DNA from: CAYSGL01 sp964520985
GTDB lineage: Bacteria > Pseudomonadota > Alphaproteobacteria > Micavibrionales > Micavibrionaceae
NCBI GenBank assembly: GCA_964520985.1
Contig: CAZFPB010000008.1
Span: 1-45,484, forward strand
Length of the DNA stretch: 45,484 nt
Direction: 5' to 3'
Below, piece after piece: positions 32,026 to 39,300 of the stretch. The notes below the pieces were generated by a model. That model was not told the origin of the DNA. It was given only the letters and a program-made list of their open reading frames with translations, and did no database searches. The stretch's first letter is position 1. Each line of letters starts with the position of its first letter. The position numbers were made by a program, and so were the translations under genes.

Positions 32026-32606
32026 CACCGAACATAGACAAAGCCATAGCGTTGGGGCGTATCGAATTGAAACCGCGCCATCGCCCCAAGAACGTGTCGT
32101 GGAACCCCGGCGGCGTCATTCGAGGCGACCGGGAAATTTGGATAGACGGCGCCCATTGGCTTAACGCCACCATGGAACAGCGCGGTTGCCACGGTGCGCG
32201 CCACGTTCTGTCTTATGCCGACGGCGGCGAATTGCTGGAAGACAGCAACTCGCGTCGCCCGCATCCCATCACCCTTCAAAGCTACAAGACGCGCCGGCGC
32301 AACGCGAAGAACGGCGAAGTTGTCGCGGTGCAGTACGACGCTTTGCGCGAACTTGTGTTATCGTTGCTGAATGCCGGCAAGCTGGAAGACCCGGCCACGC
32401 GCAAGCAACGCCGCGAAGACGCCAGCGCCCGGTATCGGGAACAGCGCGACGCAGAAAACGCCGAACGCGATAGAATGTTGGAAGGTGTGTTCAGCTTGCG
32501 CGACCGCACCGACCTTACGCGCGCCGAACGGGACGGGCTGGCGTGGCTTTACAAAGAAGCCTTCGCCGGTAACGCCATCCCCTTCCCCGAAGGGAAGCCG
32601 GCGTAA
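32022..32606 (+). CDS. Hypothetical early protein
   Basis: 194 residues from ATG 32022 (ATGA), preferred to an in-frame start three codons before. Basic N-terminal half with WIDGAHWLNATMEQRGCHG, a central charged helix (KQRREDASARYREQRDAENA) and an acidic-hydrophobic end. No family recognised. Confidence 0.6.
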   Translation: MTPNIDKAIALGRIELKPRHRPKNVSWNPGGVIRGDREIWIDGAHWLNATMEQRGCHGARHVLSYADGGELLEDSNSRRPHPITLQSYKTRRRNAKNGEVVAVQYDALRELVLSLLNAGKLEDPATRKQRREDASARYREQRDAENAERDRMLEGVFSLRDRTDLTRAERDGLAWLYKEAFAGNAIPFPEGKPA

Positions 32607-32848
32607 TGGCCAACCACCCGAACCGCAGCAAGCAAAAGCCCCGCATCGTGCGCGAAGGCGCCTTGCGTGGCGTGCGCTGCATCTGCGGCGTGTTCAGTTC
32701 GTTCGGCGTGTGGGGCGTCGCCCAACTTGCCAGTGGCCACGAAATAAACCGCACGTGCGACTGCGGCGTTTCCTTCACCGTCACCCCGTCCGCGACCGGG
32801 CGGCACAACCACCTTTCGAAATGGAGTAAAGCCGATGCACACCGATAG
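32606..32848 (+). CDS. Small Cys-pair protein
   Basis: 80 residues, TAATG overlap. Two CxC pairs, VRCICGVF and RTCDCGVS, 28 residues apart, suggest a zinc ribbon. Basic at both ends. Function unknown; a nucleic-acid or host-protein binder is likely. Confidence 0.6.
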   Translation: MANHPNRSKQKPRIVREGALRGVRCICGVFSSFGVWGVAQLASGHEINRTCDCGVSFTVTPSATGRHNHLSKWSKADAHR

Positions 32849-33143
32849 CGCCTATCTTCGTGGGGCCGCGCAACGCTGCGGCATTATCCCTATGCCCAAG
32901 TGCCGCACATGCAAAGACACCGGGTTGGTGAAGGCGGCGAACAAGCCGACCGACCTTTGCCCCGTGTGCCACCCCCTCACACCGAAGCCGACGACCGGCC
33001 CCGTCGCGCCCTACGAAGGCGACACCAGCGCCATGCTTTCGTCGCCCCGTCGTGGCCGTTGGGGCTTCCGCGAATGGTTCGTGGTGGCGTGTGGCGTCGC
33101 CATCGCCGCCGGCGCCACCTTCGGCATGTGGTGGGTGGGATGA
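32835..33143 (+). CDS. Zinc-finger protein with C-terminal membrane segment
   Basis: 102 residues, start ATG overlaps the previous gene by 14 bases. CRTCKDTG and CPVCH form a DnaJ-like zinc motif around residues 23-45, followed by a Pro/Thr linker and a hydrophobic helix (WFVVACGVAIAAGATFGMWWV) at the end. This topology would hold the zinc domain at the inner membrane. Function unknown. Confidence 0.6.
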   Translation: MHTDSAYLRGAAQRCGIIPMPKCRTCKDTGLVKAANKPTDLCPVCHPLTPKPTTGPVAPYEGDTSAMLSSPRRGRWGFREWFVVACGVAIAAGATFGMWWVG

Positions 33144-33415
33144 TCCGGCGTTTTCTTGCATGGCGACGGCGGCGACTGGAAGCCAAGGCGTGGCCCACCC
33201 TTCGCGCGCTTTGCCAGAATGTCCCGCCCGGATATTGGCGCAGCGAAGACCGCTTGTTTATTGATGGGGGTTCGATTGCTGGGCTTAAGGCGTGCGTAAA
33301 GCTGGGGTGGGCAACACGCGGTCGCGGCTATGGAATGTGCCAAACCACCGACGCCGGGCGCCAGCGTTGGGAAAACCAGCCGCCGCAGCACTTCAACTGT
33401 AGGTGTTCGCTATGA
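33140..33415 (+). CDS. Small basic hypothetical protein
   Basis: 91 residues, ATGA overlap. Very basic N-terminus (RRFLAWRRRRLEAKAW), a central globular part (YWRSEDRLFIDGGSIAGLK) and a C-terminal TDAGRQRWENQPP. The plan (DGGS, KACVKLGW and TDAG) resembles a small winged-helix protein. Family not recognised. Confidence 0.55.
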   Translation: MIRRFLAWRRRRLEAKAWPTLRALCQNVPPGYWRSEDRLFIDGGSIAGLKACVKLGWATRGRGYGMCQTTDAGRQRWENQPPQHFNCRCSL

Positions 33416-33708
33416 AAAAAGAGATTCGCGGCTATGCCGTGTTGATGCTGAACGCCAAAGAACGCGGCAAGCGACTGGCCGTCCGTTTTTGGGTGACGCA
33501 AGGCGCCGATGGTGTCACTTTGGAAATGGAACAGGGCGTTCGATTCGTGGCACCCGAAGCCGGCATGGCGTCCATTCTCATTATTGCCGACGACGGCGTT
33601 ACGCCCGTGTGGGCGAGTGAAGCACGGCCCATTGTCCACCTTGAAAGCATAACGCTAGAGTTCAAACAGCCGACCGACACGGGGCACAAGGGGAAATTGA
33701 TACAATGA
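33412..33708 (+). CDS. Hypothetical early protein
   Basis: 98 residues from ATG 33412 (ATGA). Probably a beta-sheet protein (RGYAVLMLNAKERGKRLAV, then SILIIADDGVTPVWAS). No family recognised. Confidence 0.55.
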   Translation: MKKEIRGYAVLMLNAKERGKRLAVRFWVTQGADGVTLEMEQGVRFVAPEAGMASILIIADDGVTPVWASEARPIVHLESITLEFKQPTDTGHKGKLIQ

Positions 33709-34259
33709 GAATCCACAAGGGCGCCAATTATACGACGTTCAGCGCCACCAACGGCGGCAACGAAATGGTGTTGGACGCGCGCCGCGTCTTCCACCCCACG
33801 CGCGGGGAAGAAACGCAGTTGGAAGTGCGGTTGGTGCGTAAGGTGAAAGGCGGTCGCCATGGCGTCGTCACACGCAAAATGGAAGCGTCCGCCAACATGA
33901 CGCCCGACGAAGCCAAAGAGTTCGCCGGCGTGCTGCTAGGTGGCTTTCGTCCGACGGCGCCGGTCGGGTCCACCTTCGAAAAAATCCATAGCGGCAAGCT
34001 TCAAGCCTACACACCGCGCAAGCATCCGGGCGAACTGAAACCCGAAGAACGCAAGTTGGTGAACGAAAGTTTCGGCGCCGGCTGGGATGCCCGCGACGCT
34101 ATCAAACTGCCCGCCGACGTGGACCGGGAAAAAATCGCGGTGTCGTGCGCCGCTTCCATTATCGCCAGCGTGCCGACGCCCGAAGGCATGACGAAAGAAC
34201 AGCATAAGGCGCGCATCGTTGACGCCATTATGGTGGAACTGTCCAAAGCGTCTTTGTAA
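33705..34259 (+). CDS. Hypothetical early protein
   Basis: 184 residues, ATGA overlap. Beta-rich N-terminal half (FSATNGGNEMVLDARRVFHP) and a helical C-terminal half ending in EQHKARIVDAIMVELSKAS. Directly before the SF2 helicase; function not recognised. Confidence 0.6.
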   Translation: MRIHKGANYTTFSATNGGNEMVLDARRVFHPTRGEETQLEVRLVRKVKGGRHGVVTRKMEASANMTPDEAKEFAGVLLGGFRPTAPVGSTFEKIHSGKLQAYTPRKHPGELKPEERKLVNESFGAGWDARDAIKLPADVDREKIAVSCAASIIASVPTPEGMTKEQHKARIVDAIMVELSKASL

Positions 34260-34262
34260 ACC

Positions 34263-36002
34263 GTGCTGCACCTTCACCCCCAGCAATTCCGCGTCAACAC
34301 GGAAATTCGCGCGCTACACGCCGGCGGTGCGCGCAACGTGCTGGCCGTTAGCCCGACGGGTTCGGGCAAAACGGTGATGATGGCCGACCACAATTTGCAG
34401 CACCCCGGCGCGTCGTTGAACATCGCACACCGCCAAGAACTGGTCGGGCAAATGTCGCTGGCGCTGGCGCGCAACGCGGTGTCGCACCGGGTGATAGGCG
34501 GGCCGGGCCTTATTCGGCAACTGGTGTCTATCCACATGGCGGAAGTCGGTCGAAGCTATTTCGACCCCATGGCCCGCTGCGGCGTGGCCGGCGTGGACAC
34601 CCTCATAAAGCGCGGCGAGTTCTGCAAAGCCACCGGCAAGCTGTTGAAGCTTCCCGACGACCCGTGGTTTCGACAAGTCACGCTTTGGCAGACGGACGAA
34701 GCGCACCACCTTCTGGCCGAAAACAAATGGGGCAAGGCGACGCTGCTTTTCCCGAATGCGTTGGGTATTGGCTGGACGGCCACGCCAGCAAGGGCCGACG
34801 GCTACGGGCTGGGACGCGAAGCCGACGGCGTTTTCGACGCCATGGTGGTGGGCGAAGATATGCGGTGGCATATCAACAACGGCTTTCTAACCGACTATCG
34901 TATTTTCGCGCCGCCATCCGACGTGGACTTGTCCGAAGTCACCATTACCGCCGGCGGCGACTTTAGCCCGCCCAAACTTCGAAAGGCCGTCCACGAATCC
35001 CACATAGTAGGCGACGTGGTGAAACACTATCTTCGCATCGCGCCCGGCAAGTTGGGCGTGACGTTCGCGGTTGATATCGAAGAAGCCACCAAGATAGCAG
35101 CGGCGTTCCGCCTCGCCGGCGTGCCGGCGGAAGTCGTCACCAGCGACACGCCCGACATTGCGCGCGCTGCGATCCTGCGCCGCTTCCGCAACCGTGAGAT
35201 TTTGCAGCTAGTGAACGTGGACCTATTCGGGGAGGGCTTCGACTTGCCCGCCATCGAAGTGGTGTCCATGGCGCGACCGACCGCATCGTTCACCCTGTAC
35301 GCGCAACAGTTCGGGCGCGCGCTGCGTCTTATGCTGGCGCCGGAAGTCTTCGCCCGGTGGAACGACTTGCAGCCGCATGAACGGTTGGCCGCCATCGCCG
35401 CCAGTGGCAAGCCGGCGGGGATTATTATTGACCACGTGTCGAATGTCGAACGGCACAACGGGCCGCCCGACCGCCGGCGCGAATGGTCACTAGCGCGGCG
35501 CCCGCGCCGGTCGGCGCATAGCGGCCTTATCGGTGTCGTGCCGCCCACCACGTGCCAAGAGTGTACGGCGTCCTACGACCGCACCAAGAAGGCGTGCCCC
35601 TTCTGCGGCCATGTCAACGAACCGGCGTCACGGTCCACGCCGGCGGCGGTGGACGGGGATTTGGTGGAACTGGACCCGGCGGTGCTGGCCGCCATGCGCG
35701 GCGATATCGAACGGTTCGACTTGGGACCGGAGTTCTACCCGACCGCGCCGGGCGCCGCTAATGCGGTCCACCAGAATTTTGTGGAACGCACGCGGGCGCA
35801 GAAGGCATTGCGCGCCACCATGGAATTGTGGGCCGGCTACCGCAAAGCCATGGGCGACACCGATAGCGAATCGCTGCGCCGCTTCTTCTTCGAATTTCGG
35901 TCGGACTGGTTGTCGGTGATGATGTTGCCGGCGCGCGAGGCGGACGAACTGCAACGCATTATTTCGGGCGAACTGGCGAAAGCCGGCGTCGTGGCCGCCT
36001 AG
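34263..36002 (+). CDS. SF2 helicase with C-terminal zinc finger
   Basis: 579 residues from GTG 34263. Motif I SPTGSGKT (residues 30-37), motif II TDEAH (about 143-147), motif III GWTATP, and motif VI QFGRALR near residue 350 give a DEAD/DEAH-type superfamily 2 helicase. CQEC and CPFCG around residues 425-445 form a zinc finger, and a helical domain ends the protein. Type is that of phage and restriction-linked translocases; likely roles are replication, recombination or transcription repair. Its stop overlaps the convergent gene's stop in CTAG. Confidence 0.9.
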   Translation: MLHLHPQQFRVNTEIRALHAGGARNVLAVSPTGSGKTVMMADHNLQHPGASLNIAHRQELVGQMSLALARNAVSHRVIGGPGLIRQLVSIHMAEVGRSYFDPMARCGVAGVDTLIKRGEFCKATGKLLKLPDDPWFRQVTLWQTDEAHHLLAENKWGKATLLFPNALGIGWTATPARADGYGLGREADGVFDAMVVGEDMRWHINNGFLTDYRIFAPPSDVDLSEVTITAGGDFSPPKLRKAVHESHIVGDVVKHYLRIAPGKLGVTFAVDIEEATKIAAAFRLAGVPAEVVTSDTPDIARAAILRRFRNREILQLVNVDLFGEGFDLPAIEVVSMARPTASFTLYAQQFGRALRLMLAPEVFARWNDLQPHERLAAIAASGKPAGIIIDHVSNVERHNGPPDRRREWSLARRPRRSAHSGLIGVVPPTTCQECTASYDRTKKACPFCGHVNEPASRSTPAAVDGDLVELDPAVLAAMRGDIERFDLGPEFYPTAPGAANAVHQNFVERTRAQKALRATMELWAGYRKAMGDTDSESLRRFFFEFRSDWLSVMMLPAREADELQRIISGELAKAGVVAA

Positions 36003-36301
36003 TCGAAGTCCACGCCCTTAACCAGTTCGCCGCGTTCGATAGCGAAATAGCCCGCCACGTGTTCTTTGGTCGTCGCGGCGGTCTTCGCGTTCTTGTCCTT
36101 CAAGTCGCCTTCGTAGCTGCCCCGGTGAATCCACGAACAGAAGTGCAGCCAAATGTTTCCGCGCTTCCACGCAATCCACCCGGCGGCTTTGGCAACCTTC
36201 CACGCTTCCCATGCCTTGGTCGCGCGCACGCGGTGTTCGGTGCCGCACTTGTTGCAGCTAAAAACCCATTCGTCGGTTTTCTTGTCGCGTTTTTCACTCA
36301 C
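35999..36301 (-). CDS. Small zinc-type protein of the minus-strand island
   Basis: 100 residues from GTG 36301 (GTGA with the gene before). FSCNKCGTEHRVRATKAWEAW resembles a Cys-pair ribbon; the rest is Trp/Lys-rich and basic. End of a three-gene minus-strand operon inside the plus-strand early arm. Function unknown. Confidence 0.6.
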   Translation of the reverse strand: MSEKRDKKTDEWVFSCNKCGTEHRVRATKAWEAWKVAKAAGWIAWKRGNIWLHFCSWIHRGSYEGDLKDKNAKTAATTKEHVAGYFAIERGELVKGVDFD

Positions 36302-36453
36302 GACTTGGGCGCCCCCGCCGGCGGGGTGCAAGCGGGACACAGAAGCGTATAGCTGTTTGCGCCGTCTTTGTCGCTTCGTTTTACCCATCCCTTGCCCTCG
36401 CAAACGGCACACGGCTTAGACGGATCGTGGCGCGGAACGGTGCGCGCGTCCAT
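36298..36453 (-). CDS. Small Cys-pair protein of the minus-strand island
   Basis: 51 residues from ATG 36453, two bases after the stop of the gene before. CAVCEGKGW and LLCPACTPP form a compact zinc motif. Too short for the usual DnaJ repeat; function unknown. Last bases overlap the next gene by GTGA. Confidence 0.6.
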   Translation of the reverse strand: MDARTVPRHDPSKPCAVCEGKGWVKRSDKDGANSYTLLCPACTPPAGAPKS

Positions 36454-36455
36454 GA

Positions 36456-36713
36456 CTATTCGCCGTCGTCGGGAAGCACCACCGTATTGGTGGGGCGCGC
36501 GTGGAAGCTGTTGCCATAGTCTTCCATTTCCTTCGCCAGCGCGAAGGCTTCGGCCACGCGGTCGGGCGCCTCGCCGTTCACGCGCCGGCGTTCGGCCCAT
36601 TCGCGCACCAGCGCCGGGGCGTCACGGTCGCGGCCTAGCAGCACGAACACCGGTTCGTCGGGTTCGGCCTTCCCCAAGTAGCTGTAGAAACCGGGCCGTT
36701 CTTTCGTTCCCAT
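36456..36713 (-). CDS. Small phage protein of the minus-strand island
   Basis: 85 residues, first gene after promoter site C. The pattern DEPVFVLLGRDRDAPALV, REWAERRR and VAEAFALAKEMEDY is seen in small proteins of many phages; function unknown. Probably helical. Confidence 0.65.
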   Translation of the reverse strand: MGTKERPGFYSYLGKAEPDEPVFVLLGRDRDAPALVREWAERRRVNGEAPDRVAEAFALAKEMEDYGNSFHARPTNTVVLPDDGE

Positions 36714-36751
36714 GGGGGCTTGCCTTTTCCAAAATCCCGCGTAGGTTACGG

Positions 36752-36773
36752 GTTATTGCCTGAACCGTCAATA
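36752..36773 (-). promoter_or_regulatory. Conserved promoter/operator site C
   Basis: Minus-strand TTGAC-N5-AGGCAATA with TAACCT about 17 bases after TTGACG. It heads the minus-strand island and at the same time lies 11 bases before the plus-strand gene at 36784. Outer bases are a perfect inverted TTATTG-N10-CAATAA, so a dimeric protein could bind here. Confidence 0.65.
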
Positions 36774-36783
36774 AGGGAAACCC

Positions 36784-37068
36784 ATGGCCAAAAAAATAGC
36801 CGCAGTCGTCAACGACGCCGACATGACGACAAGCGTTCTAGCGTCGGAAATTCAGAAAATCAGCGACGGCGTTAAGCGCCTTCGCGCCGGCAAGCTGAAC
36901 GACGACACGTTGGTTTTGCTGATTCGCCATGCGGCCCCCAAGGTGCGTCGCGCCGGCGCCCGGTGGTCGGGCGACAAAACGCAGCTATCGGCCAAGACCG
37001 TGCGCGCGGTGCTGGACGGGCTGGAAAGCCTCGCAACGTCCCACCTTAAGCAGCCGGAACCGAAGTGA
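36784..37068 (+). CDS. Small hypothetical protein
   Basis: 94 residues, ribosome site AAGGGA just before ATG 36784. Helical; KLNDDTLVLLIRHAAPKVRRAG and SAKTVRAVLDGLESLAT are its recognisable parts. Heads the second plus-strand run. No family recognised. Confidence 0.6.
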   Translation: MAKKIAAVVNDADMTTSVLASEIQKISDGVKRLRAGKLNDDTLVLLIRHAAPKVRRAGARWSGDKTQLSAKTVRAVLDGLESLATSHLKQPEPK

Positions 37069-37298
37069 TGGCCGCAACAATCGAAGCGCGCACGGTCGTA
37101 AAGTTCAAGACATGGACGCCGCCCAACTATGCGGTGTTGGCCCTCGAACACCAGCAAGATTCGAAAGAAGTGGCGGCGTCCATCCCCGTGTCGGAATTAA
37201 GCGAAGAAGCGTTGGCCGACCTTGCGATGGATTGGCTAGACGCGCTTTACGCCAAAGCCGACAAGCGCAACCCCTTCCAGCTTCCGCCCACGCCGTGA
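37068..37298 (+). CDS. Small hypothetical protein
   Basis: 76 residues from ATG 37068 (TGATG with the preceding stop; a GTG one codon earlier is also open). Acidic helical centre (PVSELSEEALADLAMDWLDA). Directly before the VRR-NUC gene and coupled to it by GTGA. Confidence 0.55.
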   Translation: MAATIEARTVVKFKTWTPPNYAVLALEHQQDSKEVAASIPVSELSEEALADLAMDWLDALYAKADKRNPFQLPPTP

Positions 37299-37777
37299 CT
37301 TCGCTTCACGAATGGGCCGTGCGCTGGAATATCCCATGGGCTGCGGTCGTGGACCTTCAAAACCAAATGGGGATGGACGGCACACTAGCCGCGCCGCCAG
37401 CGCCCGACGGCGCCACCGAAGACTACGCCATGGTGCAAGTGCGCCTTGAAGCGCCGCAGAAGGGGTGCCGCGTGTGGCGCAACAATGTGGGCGCGCTGGC
37501 CGACGCCGAAGGGCGGTTCGTCCGCTATGGGCTGGCCAACGACAGCAAAGCGATAAACGAAAAAATCAAGTCGGGCGACCTTATCGGCATTCGCCCGGTG
37601 TTGATTGAACAGCGCCACGTGGGAACGGTTATCGGCCAGTTCCTTTCGCGCGAAGTAAAGAAGCCCGGTTGGCAATACAGCGGCAAGGAACGCGAACCGG
37701 CGCAGTTGAAATGGATACACCTTGTCACCCAACTAGGCGGCGACGCCGCCTTTTGCACCGGAGCGGGAAGCCTATGA
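37295..37777 (+). CDS. VRR-NUC domain nuclease
   Basis: 160 residues from GTG 37295 (GTGA). The pattern VQVRLEAPQKGCRVWRNNVG, then SGDLIGIRPVLI and SREVKKPGW, is the VRR-NUC fold of the PD-(D/E)XK superfamily: Glu in the first part, Asp of GDLIGI and the E-x-K of SREVK as catalytic residues. Stand-alone phage VRR-NUC proteins cut branched or single-strand-flanked DNA and may resolve replication or packaging intermediates. Confidence 0.85.
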   Translation: MTSLHEWAVRWNIPWAAVVDLQNQMGMDGTLAAPPAPDGATEDYAMVQVRLEAPQKGCRVWRNNVGALADAEGRFVRYGLANDSKAINEKIKSGDLIGIRPVLIEQRHVGTVIGQFLSREVKKPGWQYSGKEREPAQLKWIHLVTQLGGDAAFCTGAGSL

Positions 37778-38061
37778 ACATTCGAAACCTTGCCGTCGTG
37801 GCCGTTGCCCTCGCGGCCACGCCCCAACTGGCCAAAGCCTTCGACGCCGACGACGCCAACGGCAAATGCCGGGGTGCAATTGTCCGTCTACTGTCCAACC
37901 CGGACGCCGCGAAGTTTGGCGACCGCAACGCGCTGGAAGTGAAGCCGGGCGTTTGGGTGGTCATGCGCGAAGTGACAGGGACCAACGGGTTCGGCGGTGT
38001 CGTCACGCAGCGGTTTTATTGCCGTATTGAAAACGGCGCGGTCGTGAAGGTGGTTCGGTGA
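37774..38061 (+). CDS. Small secreted protein
   Basis: 95 residues, ATGA overlap. A clear signal peptide: MNIRNLAVVAVALAATPQLA with AKA cleavage near residue 22. The mature part has two Cys, in NGKCRGAIV and FYCRIENG, that could form a disulfide in the periplasm. No family recognised. A phage-encoded periplasmic protein among early genes may change the envelope or block superinfection. Confidence 0.7.
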   Translation: MNIRNLAVVAVALAATPQLAKAFDADDANGKCRGAIVRLLSNPDAAKFGDRNALEVKPGVWVVMREVTGTNGFGGVVTQRFYCRIENGAVVKVVR

Positions 38062-38693
38062 TTCTAATTCCGTCACTCGAAACCGTCGTGCTTCTGGTGC
38101 CGCGCACCGGTAGCGGGTCGCTTAAGCGTGCGGTGCTGAAACGCCACCCCGACGCCATGTTGATTTATCGGCACATGGAAGCCGATGGCGTGCCGGCGGG
38201 TTACGACCGGTGGCGCCGCGTTGGCGTGCTGCGGCACCCGGTGGACCGGCTTTGGTCCCTCTATAAGTTCTGCAAGACCTTCTCCAATGGCTACGGGCAC
38301 ACCGCCGGCGACAAAGAGATTTACGAACGCCAGATTCGTGAAAGCGTCGCCATGTCTTTCGAAGACTGGTTGGTGACGAACAACCGGGTCTTTACGAACC
38401 CTTATGCGTCGGTCGGCATGGCGTTCTATCCGCAGTTCAACGTGCGCCATTCACTTCCCGAAAACCGGAAGTCGCAGTTCGTCTATTTGCGCCCCGACTT
38501 GGGCACGCAGATTTACCGCTTCGAAGACCAATTGCCGGCAATGCAAAAGTTGCTGGACGTGGACATGCCGAAGACCAACGACACTTTGCCCGACCCGGTG
38601 CCGGCAATGCGCCCCAGCGTGTGGGACGTGATATTGGACCGCTTCGCGTGGGATATCGAAGCGGGCGGCTACAAGCGAGGGACCGCCGCGTGA
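38058..38693 (+). CDS. Sulfotransferase-like protein
   Basis: 211 residues from GTG 38058 (GTGA). VPRTGSGSLKRAV (residues 14-26) resembles the PAPS 5'-phosphosulfate loop of sulfotransferases, and RHPVDRLWSLYKF (59-71) their 3'-phosphate-binding motif with Arg and Ser. Length and distance between motifs fit a small Sulfotransferase_2-type domain. If active it would move sulfate from PAPS to a carbohydrate, protein or small molecule. It lies between a secreted protein and a small unknown gene, not with replication genes. Target unknown. Confidence 0.75.
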   Translation: MILIPSLETVVLLVPRTGSGSLKRAVLKRHPDAMLIYRHMEADGVPAGYDRWRRVGVLRHPVDRLWSLYKFCKTFSNGYGHTAGDKEIYERQIRESVAMSFEDWLVTNNRVFTNPYASVGMAFYPQFNVRHSLPENRKSQFVYLRPDLGTQIYRFEDQLPAMQKLLDVDMPKTNDTLPDPVPAMRPSVWDVILDRFAWDIEAGGYKRGTAA

Positions 38694-38926
38694 GTTACGA
38701 CTACAAATCCCCCGCCATGGTGCCGGCGGTCGGCGGCTTCTACGACCTTCGCGCCGGCCTGAAATGCTTTGTCAACGGCCAAGTGTCGTTCCACGGCGTT
38801 AAATTTTGGACCGGCATAACTTTGGAACCGGCGCCCGGCAAAGTCTTGTGGTACGTCAACGGGCAGTATTCGCCCGTGAAGGGGCACCACCACGAACTGG
38901 ACATAGTTGCCGAAACTGTCTGTTGA
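38690..38926 (+). CDS. Small hypothetical protein
   Basis: 78 residues from GTG 38690 (GTGA with the sulfotransferase-like gene). Aromatic and beta-like (GGFYDLRAGLKCFVNGQVSF, VLWYVNGQYSPVKG). Coupled to the sulfotransferase-like gene and ended just before promoter site E, so the two are probably functionally linked. No family recognised. Confidence 0.55.
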   Translation: MSYDYKSPAMVPAVGGFYDLRAGLKCFVNGQVSFHGVKFWTGITLEPAPGKVLWYVNGQYSPVKGHHHELDIVAETVC

Positions 38927-38951
38927 CCAAACAGGCAATACGCTTTACCCA
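38923..38951 (+). promoter_or_regulatory. Conserved promoter/operator site E
   Basis: TTGACCAAACAGGCAATA at 38923-38940 followed by TACCCA at 38946-38951. The core matches the other sites (TTGAC-N5-AGGCAATA) although the N5 differs. Located before the TetR-type gene, so its product might control its own promoter. Confidence 0.6.
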
Positions 38952-38977
38952 TCACTTCCCATTCCATAGGCTGGGCC

Positions 38978-39289
38978 ATGACTTACACCCGAATCAATGA
39001 CACGAAGGTTCGCAAGAACCAGATTTTAGAAGCCGGTTTGGAACTCGCGCGCGAACACGGCTACCAGAAAGTTTCGCGCGAAAAAATCGCGGACAAAATC
39101 GGATGCAGCGTGGGCACCATTACCCACCGCTGCGGCACGATGGACGCCTTTAGGCGGTCCCTTATGCGGCTGGCGGTCGCCCGCGAAGACCTGAAAGTAA
39201 TTGCCCAAGGGCTGGTCGCCGGCGACAGGTTCGCCAAGGCCGCTTCCGACGAACTGAAAAAGCGTGCGATGGCCGCCGTCGCGGCGTAG
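38978..39289 (+). CDS. Short TetR-type HTH protein
   Basis: 103 residues. Residues 12-60 (QILEAGLELAREHGYQKVSR, then IADKIGCSVGTITHRCGTMDA) match the TetR DNA-binding domain, including helix-turn-helix spacing. The remaining part is only about 45 residues, too short for a usual TetR ligand/dimer domain. It follows promoter site E and precedes the primase-helicase; it is the best candidate regulator of the conserved sites. Confidence 0.8.
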   Translation: MTYTRINDTKVRKNQILEAGLELAREHGYQKVSREKIADKIGCSVGTITHRCGTMDAFRRSLMRLAVAREDLKVIAQGLVAGDRFAKAASDELKKRAMAAVAA

Positions 39290-39300
39290 GGGTTAGAGGC

